Source: Strongylocentrotus droebachiensis (taxonomy: Eukaryota; Echinodermata; Echinoidea; Camarodonta; Strongylocentrotidae). From it: DNA of 64,000 nt. Of this stretch, positions 1 to 12,100 are shown one piece after another. Below the pieces are notes generated by a model. The model was not told the DNA's origin and made no database searches. It worked only from the letters and a program-made list of their open reading frames with translations. Location of the stretch: assembly GCA_035222895.1 (NCBI GenBank), contig JAVYIG010000037.1, positions 558,001 through 622,000 of the forward strand. The letters run 5' to 3'. The number at the start of each line of letters is the position of its first letter. The first letter of the stretch is position 1. Made by a program: the position numbers and the translations under genes.

Positions 1-199
1 TAATGTTCTTCCTATTGAACAATAACACAAGACATATCTTCCATATCTGACTACATCTGACATTTTAGTATATCTGATTACTATTATATATGATTTTAAT
101 ATATCTATATCACTGCCAGAGTGTATATTTCAGCCCAACTTTGATTTTTTTGTTTTAATAATTTTTATTATTATTATTGATTTTTTTTTAATGACACAT

Positions 200-664
200 T
201 TAACCACTTGACTGCGGACCACTTATATGTACGTGTTCTCGCTCTCGCATGCTTGTGCCTACCACGTACATGTACGTGCTTAGGGCATTGTACTTTCAAG
301 ACCGTAGCACTGCGGAATGCCTAGCCCTACTGTGTAATTAGCACTGCAATTACATTATAAAGGTATTGAACAGTAGCTGTCGCTCTTCCAAAAAAAAAAA
401 ATCTGTCATTTTTTACGACTATGTGTACAGTTATAGCTGTATAGCAGTGTGTACTGAACAAAAAAAACCTTCAAAATGGCAGCCCGCCTTTCACTTAGGA
501 GTTCTAACATAATGGATGATACATTTGATGACAAAAATGAAGGGTCTGGTGATGAAAGTGATGTTGTAGTCCAGCTGTAGTCTCATTAATAGATGCTAGT
601 GCGAGTAGCCCAGTAGCACAGGGGGTATGAACGCGTATTAAGCCAATAGCAGTCAAGTGGTTAA
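200..664 (+). mobile_element. piggyBac-like non-autonomous element with relic 5' coding piece
   Basis: TTAA duplicates at 200-203 and 661-664 flank a 457-base unit whose ends are perfect inverted repeats, CCACTTGACTGC and GCAGTCAAGTGG. TTAA target duplication is the piggyBac hallmark (Kolobok elements also use it). Inside, 476-580 reads from ATG as MAARLSLRSSNIMDDTFDD and on through an acidic stretch to a stop, resembling the acidic N-terminus of piggyBac transposases. The catalytic region is absent. Confidence 0.75.
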
Positions 665-742
665 GATCAATAAACATTTGATTACTACATGTTTGCTAAT
701 GTATAGGATACTGAATGACCTTGGTCCTCCCCGGGTACTTAC

Positions 743-931
743 AGTGCAGGTGCAGTTGGTGCAGACATCCCCCATGGGAATGAAGACCTCATTGTCCAAG
801 ACCAGTCTCCCATCAAACACACAGGCATCGATCTTACAGACGGGGCAGCAGGAGCCTGGTGGTCGGACCTGCCTGATCTGTGGGCAGCCAATGTCCATGC
901 ACTCCTGAGCTTCGCATAATAACTCTCCAGC
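743..931 (-). CDS. Exon 42: VWC module 12 second half plus VWC module 13 first half
   Basis: [21 protein letters not shown], then [14 protein letters not shown] and CTNCTCT. 189 bases, phase 0-0; acceptor AATTGAAG, donor CACT|GTAAGT. Module 13 must be completed by an exon left of the window, so the gene continues past position 1. Confidence 0.92.
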
Positions 932-3900
932 CTTCAATTAAAAAAAGGAAAGGTCACTCCATTTTTATTGCAATATATATAACCAAACCTGATGCATACA
1001 TCTTTGTAAAGTGCCTTGATACAAATCATTTAGTTCATCTGTTATAAATAATCGTAATTCAATAGTGTGAACTGCATACATTAATTGTTGCTATGTAGGA
1101 CAAAAATTATGCTTGCCCCACCTAACAACACGTAATGTATGCAATTTGCATTGTGTATATTGAAATATAATTATGTGTAACAGGTGAATGAAATATTTGA
1201 TTGAGGCACTTCAGGTTGAAGGTTGATTTTCCTTTGCAGTTCATTTCATTTCATCTCATTTATTTATTTCCACGTCAAGATAAAAACAATATTGTACAAT
1301 CTTCAAAATACAAACATATATGAGTTATCTAAAGTTGGATTAAAAGCCATCAAGTCAGTCTGATTTCAATGCTTACCATACATAGGCACGTAGAGCACTC
1401 ATCGGGCTGATGCGATGACCCACTCTGTAAGATCACGTCATCGATCTGACATGTCATCCTTGAAACCTCATAATCTTGATAAAAAAGGAAATAAATGCAA
1501 ACATTTACAAAAATTACAAAAAGAGGGGACCATGGGGGACTAACAGGTACCGCTTAGGCATTGTTGACTATATAGAGGGCGCAAGTATTCTAAGTAGTGC
1601 AGTCCCGCTTCAAGTGTTACGGTAAAGTGGTTTATTCAATTTGACTCTCAATCCAAGAGTTAAGGGTTTGAATCTTAGCCCGGCACTTATATCTTTTGGC
1701 CGGACATTAATCCACATTTCCCACTCTCCACCCAGGGGTTAAATGGGTACCTGGCAGGATTTAATCCTTGGAATGCACTGTGAGCTGATCAGGGCTGAAA
1801 GAGCTTAAGCTAGAGTTAAAATATCCAATCTTCTTTGGAAGCGAATTGGGAAGCTTTATCGTAATACCGTATGCGCTGTACAAGAACAGTTCATTTATTA
1901 TTATCAGAAGTTTGAACTATAAGCCACTATAAAATATTAATCCACCTGTAAAAGCAGACACATAACTTACATAAAGGATTTTTTTTTTTATTTGACTATC
2001 TCACTCACCGACACAGTCAGGGCAACAGGCCCCATCCCTAAAGACGACAGACTCTGCTGGGCAGTTGGGCAGCGGGCAAGTAATGGGCTGGCAGTTCAGA
2101 CGGTCATCCTGACAGACACACTCCATACAGTCATGGGTAGCGGGACTGAATGTCTGACCATTGGTGTAGTTTGTGTTGTCATATGTACATCCTAACAAGA
2201 TTTGAGAAAAAAAAACATTTGGAAGTTCAATTTGTATCAGAATACATATCAAATTTAGAAAATTGAGATTGTATTCAAACAGACACACTCCTTTAAGTCA
2301 TGGTTGGTAAATATAGGACTGAAAATGTGACTAATCATCTTTAACATCCTAATAACAAAAATAATGGAATTTAAAAATGGGCTGTAGGTCCTGTCTTCAA
2401 AGGCCACCTATCTAGAGTGGGATTTTTTTATGTTTCCTTTGAGGGACCTTAATAGACAAGTTTGACTGTATTCACAACATGCATTGGTAGTTGGTTCGAT
2501 TCACATTTAGAAAAATCTAAATGAGGTCATAAATGTAATCAGATTTGCTTGGAACAGAGAACATAACGGCTTAACCCTTTCATATACTAAGCAAATAAAT
2601 AGTGTTGGTGAAGTAGATGGGACAAACTATCTTTCCGAAGAGAAGCTGAAGAAAGATAGCGTATACATTTAGATCGCTGAGGAAGTGATAGTTTGCTACC
2701 GCCTGAAACCAAAAGGTGATTTGCTTTATATTCTACATCAGAATCATTTCACTGGTAGGGTCTACAAGAAAAACAATCTTACTGTTTTTAGTGCTACGCG
2801 AGTACGTATACGCAACATATAAAATTAAATTTGTAATTCGCGCCACACATCGCCGTGCTGGCCATGGTCGCCTCCTGCATTAAAGATAGTACACAGTGTA
2901 ACAAAAAAAAATTCTCCTATCGTTCATCACGTGATTAACTTTTGACCAATCGTAGAGCAAGATTCTTAGTATGTGGGATATAACAATTTATAACTAACCT
3001 TGACACGAGGCACAACATTCTCCATAATCAAACTGCAGGTCTACACAGTCACCTATGGGACAGATGGGCGTGTTGCATTCTATCTCGGTGTCCTGCAATA
3101 TTCAACAAGATATGAAAGAGATTAATTGGGGTAAATTTCTTAACCCCAAAATATATCAAAAAGGCAAACAAGAAGACTGCAGAATACTTTCAAAAGGCCA
3201 TCCTCCAATTCTGTAACTGAGCGTTTGGGCGTGTGCCTGTAATCCAGCTAACAATGGAAGTTACAAACTGATTCAGCCGAGGACGCAGGTTCAAAACTGA
3301 GTCGCGTCTTTCGGATGTGGACGTTTAAAGGTCGGTCCCCAGACGTATATAATCATATCTGATTGATACACGTCTCTAAAAACCCAATACACACACACAC
3401 ACATTCAGCTGCAGTTTTATACAGTCACCAATGGGAAAGACGGTGTGTTGTATTCTATTTCAGTGTCCTGTTATATTCAACCAAAGTCATAATGTCAAGC
3501 GGAATGAATTCTGTGACTGAGATAAACATTTATTAAGCCAATTGTAGTATGAATGAGGCTACCTTATACCAAAAAATCATTACTTCAATTTTTTTGAAAA
3601 GTGAAAAACAAAGAAAATTGAAATTTTCTAGAAAAGCTCTCTCCGCAAGCTATTTCCAAGTTTTAACTGTGTTTTTATTCCATATTACACTCAATTATTC
3701 AGATGATACATGGTCTGAAGCCCAATTAAGCATTTAGATATGATCTGATAAAAGACTCAAAAATTGCTGCTGGAATTGTTTTACATGTTTTACATGTTAA
3801 TGACTGATTAGAGGCAAGTCAGGGTGAACTTCCCCTCCAATGAACAGGGTGGCATTGTCCTTTGGGTAAGTGGTTGTCCCGGAGGAGGATGGGAAGGGGG

Positions 3901-6149
3901 GGGGGGGTAAATGTTTTAGAGGGTAAGTTTCAGGGGTGGGGGGGGGGGGGGGGCGTAATTGTCCGGGGGTGGTTGTCCTTGGGGGGTAATCTCTTTCTGG
4001 GGATAATTTTTCCAGGGGCTGATTGTCCAGGGGGAATTGTCCTGATACAATTACACATGTTAAACACACCTCCACATTATGTGGAATGAAACAAGTGAAC
4101 TTGAACTTACAATACATCTGCAGGTTATGTATGGATCTTCTCATGTTTACAATATCTTATTTTATGACATGTTATATGACAACATATTTGCATGAGCCTT
4201 CGGGATGAACATTGCACATTTATAACACACCTCAACATTATGTAGAATGAAACGAGTGAACTTGAACTTACGATACATCTGCATGTTGTACATGGATCCT
4301 CTCCGTCCTGCCATGTCTGACCGTGGCTGTAGATGGTGCCATCTTGAGCAGTGCAGACGGCACACTGAGGGCAGCATTGCCCAAATGCTTGAAGGGTCTG
4401 ACTGCAGTAGATGGGAGGGCAGTTATCTTCCTCGCACACCACGTTTCCATTCTGATGAAAAGAATACAATTTAATTATTTTATTTATTTTTATTATTTAT
4501 GGCAAAAATAACAAAAAAATATAAAATGGCAATGAAATGGATTCATACACTGGCACAAAGCTCTACAATGACTCTATTAGTCACAGATAGCGGAGGCGCA
4601 ATGGCTCAGGGGTAGTGCAGCGGTCTTGTAACCGGGAGGTCCTGGGTTCGAAACCAAGTTGATGCACTAGAGTCCTTTGGCAAACATTAATCCTCAATAC
4701 CAAGAGAGGTCTTTAACGTCACTGGCCTTCTGATTGATTGCTAAAGCTACGGTCACAAAGTTTTGTACTAATCACCCTGTTTTTCCATTGTCTTCCCAAA
4801 TTTCCATTGTCTGAAAATCGTTCGTACGGCGTTCGTAGCAGTACTTGATGGCATTTGTGACCGAGGCTTTACAGCATACCGGTAGACATACTCTCTAGCA
4901 GTCACTTTAAAAAAAAATTAACATCTGGCATATGTATCTTCTTCTTCTTATCGAGTCACTACACAAGTCCGTCCAGTGCTTCACACAGGCTCTGGGATGG
5001 CAGTTCACAGCTTCCAGGTCATCTTGGGCGGTATCATTTTACGCTAGTGGAACAGTGTAAAACAACATCCAAAAAGTTCCATTCCAGTTTCCTTGTCACT
5101 TATAAATAAATCAAACACTTACAAAGCATTCACATCTTCTGCAGTTGTCATCATTGGGGCTAAAGCTGGACCCGTTCCTATAGAGATTGCCTTCAAACTC
5201 ACAGACGGTGCAATCTGGACAGCACACTCCCTCTATCTGGACTCCATGGGTGCAGTTAGAGTTTTCAAGGCATGGTATAGGCACACAGTTGATGATGGTA
5301 TCCTGTAGCACCGGGGTCAAAATAGAAAAGGAATAATCAATGTTGCTAGAGTATTCCAACATACTGTTAACGCTGTTATTTAAGCGCAATTAATTTTTCG
5401 CGCTCAGCGACCCAAAACATGTTCGCGTTGCACCAAATTCAGCCTGTTCAGAACACGCATAAGAAGTCATGTTTATATTTTTGCAGGTTCTAAAATTCGC
5501 GGACACCAACTTTAGCGTGAAATCCTTGAAAATTAATGTACCATGAAAATGTCAGCGTTTAAAGTGAGTAGTTTACAGAGCAGAGAGTAAATTCATGAGG
5601 TATTCATTTAATATTTAATGATAAGATATAGCGCAAAGAATTGAGTACATGTATGATGACATGCCATTTTTGCAATTATATCATTGTGGTATTGGGCGTG
5701 CATTCAACAAATATCACTACTGCAGTAACAATGATATAAAAAGGTACATGTATTTTGGGGTGATAGTGGACGGTTGATACTAGTCCTTAGCAATAGAAAA
5801 GGAACTTGTGGTAAAAAAAACATTTTTTCGAAGTTTGAAACTCTATTACTGATCATAATCGTTCCATCATCATCAATAACATTATCCTTTCCCTTCTGCC
5901 ATCCTTATTCCTCCTTCAGATAGCTATGACAAACATCTTCCCCCAACATCAACGCCAGTATCATCACCAGTATAACAATCATCTTCGTCATCCTCATCAT
6001 CACCACCATCATCATTATCATGAATACCACTATATCCACCATTGCCATTTGACATTAGCATCATCTTCAATGCCGTCACCACCCCAAATAGCAACACCAT
6101 CCAACTATATTCATCATCCCAATCACGACCACCACCACCATCATCACCT

Positions 6150-6181
<32 letters not shown>

Positions 6182-9100
6182 TGCCATTGATGACTTCTTA
6201 CCAAACAGGTGCATTCTTGACATGGATCAGATGATGAAATCCAAGACTCCCCACTCCTGTGTTCACTTCCATCATCACTACGGCAGAAAGCATCTAAAGA
6301 AACATGTAAGAACAATAAACGTTTACTCATTATCAACCCTTTTGACATCACTATTCCCAAATCTAAGCAGAGAATCTTCCCATGGTGATCCATACTATCA
6401 CCAAGTTTTGAAGTTCATACCACAAGCGGTTCTCGAGATACTGCAATAAGGAGAAAGCAGGACAGACGGAAGGACTGACAACATGAAAACATGATGCCTC
6501 CAGCACCACGTTCGGCGGGCGGAGTAATACAAACGTTTGGTGAGAGCAATAATTAGAGTGGGTTGTGGTACTTGTACAGCAAAAATAGTTATGATTTCTC
6601 ACTACAGATCAAATGAAAGAGGAGCTTGAAATATACTATACATCACAGGGTTGGTGATTTGCGTTTGATCAATTCCAACTTCAACAATTCATATATTTCT
6701 TATTCTTAATTTGATGTTGCTAAACTTTCACTGATCTATTTCTTTAATTTTCCGGCTTCTAATGAAAACCAACTAAGTCGGGGTGGTCTTCCTCTTTAGG
6801 GCAACATGATGGTTTTCTTACCGGCACAAGATGGGCAGCATTCTCCAGCCACCGTGGTAGTCACTGGACAGTTTAGCATCGGACATTGCTCCCTCTCCGT
6901 GCACTGTACTGATCCTTTCTATAATGTGCATGAACAAATAAAATATGATCCAGCACCCCCAAATCACTAGAAATGATTTTTCAGTTAGGTCCGATTCTAA
7001 AATAGCAGATTCTCAGCTTTACAATGATATATAACTCACAATTGGATGTCCTAACCAATTGAAAAAGGAGGAAATTGTGACTCTAGTATTATACAAGCAT
7101 CATATTGTAACATATACGTGTACTCTTCTTTGTTAATTCTCATTGAATTAAGATAGATATTAATTCAGCAAGGTGTTCTGTGCGCCTTCCGTGATGGCAA
7201 GATTTATCCAAATTAAAAGTTTCACATAGCAATCTTTCGGTAAACACCATGAAAAATGACAAACAGAAGTATAACGGTTGTAAAACAGCAAAGAAAGGAT
7301 TTATACTATGAGTGATAAGCCATATAGTAGAAGAACTTACATCACAATGACATGTCTTGCATGAATCAAGGGCTGGATTGAAGTATTCACTATCGGGGAT
7401 GATCTGACCCAAGAAATAGCAATCTGTAAAAAAACAAATATGGAATAGGAAATTGATGAATAATTAGAAAAACACACAGCACAGTAGTTTCATATCTAAC
7501 AAAGACACATGTATATGTCAGGATTTTGAAGTTTCAAGAAAGAGACCTGGGGGGGGTGTTTCACAAAGATCCTAAGTTGAACTTATCTCTAAGTTGGACT
7601 TAAAATTTATGGAAAGCCATTAGCATCTTTGAAAATATTTTTAAAAAGTTATTTTAAAAGGCATAAAATGTTAATTCATATTTTCTATTATCAAGGAGAT
7701 TTCATGTTCTTGAAGTGTAATTTATGACAAGTCTAAAATACTTGCATTTTTTATTTGACTATATTTTATTTTAAGCCTACAAATGGCTCTCCATCATATT
7801 TAAGTACAACTTAGAATTAAGTTCGACTTAGGATCTTTGTGAAACACCCCCCAGAAGAATACATATGTATGTGTACCTGTACATGTACTTAAACAATAGA
7901 AACAATGTCAGTTAAATTCAATGATTTAACTACATGTGAATACTAAATGGCGATTCATTTGGCTTACATGAATAATACACAAGTTGTAAACACTTCCTAA
8001 CATAAATGTAGCTATTAAAACTATGATTGGGATATCCCTGTTGAAGCGGTATTCATAGTTACAGACTTTGAGAATCACTTTCGGATTAAAACCCTTTCTC
8101 TGCTTCAGTGTATAATTTTCTCCTTTCAAGAATGGAAAATCATGAGGGGTGTAACAATTTAACACAAGTTTAGAGTTTACTTTGTGTTTATAATGGCTAT
8201 TGAGCATTTAAAATTACTGCTGCTGGGTAATTACAAATTTCAAAATGCAAAGCTGACCATGGAATGACAATAAAAATTAAAAAAATTATACAGTGCAAAT
8301 GTTCAACAAAATGGCACTTAGAATTATCACTATAATGAAATATCAATCACTCTTTACTCTTCACTATCACACTATCCCATACCTTCACATAGAGGGCAGC
8401 ATTCTCCCGGTGGGTGATAGGGGGCGCTACACTGGACGTTGCAGCTGGTTGGCTCACAGATGACGTCTCCGCCAAGACAGATACAAGAATCACATTTATC
8501 AAAGGCAGACTTGAACGTAGCTCCGTAGGAGAAACCGAGACCATTGTAGTAACATCCTGCAAACATTCACAACATGGTGGTATACTATAGTTATAGTAAT
8601 AATAATGATAGATACATTTAAATTGCACATGTATCCATCCCAGGGGATGCTCAAAGCACCTACAAAGTACTATAAATACACTGGCTTTAGCCCAGCTGCC
8701 CTAAATCGCTGAAAAACATGTTAGGAGTAAATTTCTACCAGGTACATATTCACTACACCTGGGTGGAGAGTGGCAAATATAGATGTCTTGAAAAAATACA
8801 TTAGTGCTACGGCGGGGCTCGAACTGCAAATAATGTGATCCACAGTCTGGTGATGTATCTATTAGACCACGACACCTCTATACACTATGAACATGACAAA
8901 CAAAGAAAGCGGACAAAATATACAGTTCCTCATTCTACCCTCAACAATTGCTATGGTAGACAATGGAACATCCCTTCACTGCTATTATGTAAAAATCTGT
9001 AGAACAGGTGTCACATGCATATTCACCTGTTCTACACATTTTTACATAATAGCAGTGATGGGATGTTCCTTTGTCTACCATAGCAATTGTTGAGGGTAGA

Positions 9101-12100
9101 ATGAGGAACTGTATATTTTGTCCGCTTTCTTTGTCCGTCATGTTCATAGTGATACTACCTCTTTAGATTAATCATGTAATATATTATACAATTGATTGTT
9201 GTAAAGCGCATAGAGAATTCATTATAATGCACTGTATGAAAATGACTTAATTGTTGTTATTATTATTATTATTATACTAGACAACGAAGTACAAACTTCA
9301 AATTTTAAGTATATGAAATAGAACAATTTAGTGGCACTAACAGATGCAGAGGGCAAATGGAACAGTGGTTGAAAATCTAAAATGTTATCGCATAGAGAAA
9401 GTACCACGTCATTAGGATATGGAACTAAATGCCCTATTATTTTTGTTTAATCAATCATCTGGAAGGTCAAAACATATAAATAATATATTTTTAAAGGAGC
9501 TACACAAAGAAAATTTACTAACAACTGATAATTAGAACAAATTACATATGGATGGAAAGATTTTCTCTTGAAAAACACGAATAATTTGCTGAGAAATCAT
9601 ATAGATATCATGGAAAGGCGTAAAATGCAATTTTTCAAGACCCTTCTTAGACCCCCAAGCGCCCCCGAACGTAAGCCAAACACACAAGCGTAGCGAGCTC
9701 TGAATAGTGACGTCACACCCTGGACAAACAGCTCGGTACCGGCCGCATACCGGAGTCGCGCGTGTATTAGTCTGCAGCTAGACAGCCGTGTCCAGGGTGT
9801 GATGTCACAATAGTGACGTCATACGAAGGACTGCTGAAGGCAGTAAATCTGGATCTCAAAACTAACATTTTTTAAAGTTGATTTCTGCGGGCCCCAAACA
9901 TATTTTGAAGAGGAAATTTGTTGTATTTGATCAGTAAGGCTTCCCCTTCGCAATGATATGAATTTTGCATCAATTCAATACACTTTTGCTTCTTGGTGTG
10001 ACTCCTTTAAGTACATGTACATGTAAGTACAACATCAACTGAACTTACCATTGCAATCTGGACAACACTGGCCTCTTACATGGACTGGGTTGTTACAGTT
10101 AAACTCACACTGCTCTCTAGCACACTGTACCTCACCAGTATTCTGTTGAACCATGAAAAAGTTGGGTTGCATTTTATGAATAATAATAACACATATGAAT
10201 TTACATAGCGCTTTCCTGGGGAGTATTCCTAACACATGGTCACAGTGAAGGCTTATGGTAATTACTATCACAAAGACTTTCGTCATCCTATTACACGTAT
10301 ATTTAGGTAGATTCTTACACAATCAGACAAAAGTGATGGTGAATTTTCAAGTTCATGATCTTTATGCAATCCAAGTGGTTTAATTTGAGTTTTGCTTTAC
10401 AGTGAATGAAATTTCCAGCAAGTTGGTTAAGTTAGTAAAGCATCTGTCTGTCGAACCATCAAGGTCGTGAGATCTACCACATCAGACAACCCTTCACTAC
10501 ATTCCACTAACTTATATGACCACTGCTGATGCAGATTTGAAATTGTGGAAAAAGAAATGTGGCAATTGCACGGATTTCCTGAAACGGGCTGTCAAGACTT
10601 TTTCGAAAACTAAGAGGTGTTACTCACCAAACATGTGCATGTTAAGCAGGTATCTCTTGGGTCATTCCACGTGGTCTCGTACTGATGAAGTAAACCATAC
10701 TTATCCACACAGCCAGGGACTGCACTGATACACTTAGGACAGCATTCTCCCGGGAGTTGGACCCTCTCATTACGGGAGCAGTTCAGAGGTGGGCAGTCAA
10801 ATGGACGACATTCCACAACACCTTTCTGTATTTCAGAAATAGACAAATAATAATAATAAAAACGTTACTTATAACGCACTTACCACCAAAGTCTCTAAGC
10901 GCTATAAAAAAAAAATAGACTGATAAACAATTACATATTAAACAAAATAACAAAGTGCAAATAAACCTACAAATTACAATACATATGAAATACACATCAA
11001 AGTGATCAGAATTAATTAATCATCGAAAGCAATTTAGAATAAATGTGTCTTAAGACTAATTTTTAATAGCTTAACAGTTTGACAGTCTTTAGCAAGAGTA
11101 AAATACATGTGAAATGAATCTAAAGAAAACTAAGATTATAAGCTGTTATTGCTGCTTCACTTCTTTATACCATTTCATTTCTTTTTCCCCTGTTTTCTTT
11201 TAAAGCTTATCTGCCGTACTTTATAGGAGGGATTAGACTGCCCTGCAAGGTCACTGGACAGGTGGTTATCTCATCAACTCAGCTCTCAGTTAACATAAGA
11301 AAAAGAGGATCATGGGGGACCAATGGTCACCGATTAGGCATTGTCTGTTATATAGAGAGCGCAAGTAGCTACAAGTAGTGCAGTGGGCCTTTAAGGGGCC
11401 TGATAATTATGAGCAAAGCAAAAGTGGATATTTATAGGGTTAACAATGCACAATATACCTTGTTGTTTTTTAAATTAAACAGAGGAATATCTTTACATTG
11501 TTTATGAGTTGGACTCATTTCAACAGAAGTTGAGGACAGTCAAAGGGATGGCATTCTGCAACCCATTTCTGTGTTTTGTACTGGACAGAAGACCACATGC
11601 AAATGCTTTTTGTTGATCAGATTTTCATCAAGCAGAAAGAAAGTGTAATGTAAATGTCTCAAAAACTGCCAAAGTAACTCTTGTAAATGGGTGTCCCTGT
11701 AAAGAATAATATCTATACTCTACATGATAGAATAACCCAATTAATAAATAAACAATACAGTGGTCACAACAAGATTACAATTATTTAAACATATTTGTGG
11801 CTTGCACCCAGTAAATAAGATTGATTGATCGATCTGTATTAAAAAACAAGTCAGAAAAAATCTTGGAACCAGTGGGACTTGAACCTGCATCTACTGCTTG
11901 CCCGTCAACGACTCTACCACCAGGCCATCACTGGTCCATGGCACAGTCACGATGAACTTGAAACAAATATTCAAGCTCTCCTGATTCATTCTGACTTATT
12001 AATATTCATTAGTACGCCATAGGACAATAACTTTTGTAAATGTAATGCTTCCTGGGAGAAATTTCAATTAATTAAACATATTTGTGGCTTACACCCAGTA

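Noticed and set aside
4588-4660. A tRNA gene
   Set aside because: A and B boxes are present, but no complete cloverleaf is formed and a SINE body follows.
5924-6449. His-, Pro- or Asp-rich open frames on both strands
   Set aside because: Produced by the CAC/CAT microsatellite; the only real coding here is exon 36.
8887-9147. Two 68-codon genes on opposite strands
   Set aside because: Mirror images of one palindrome.
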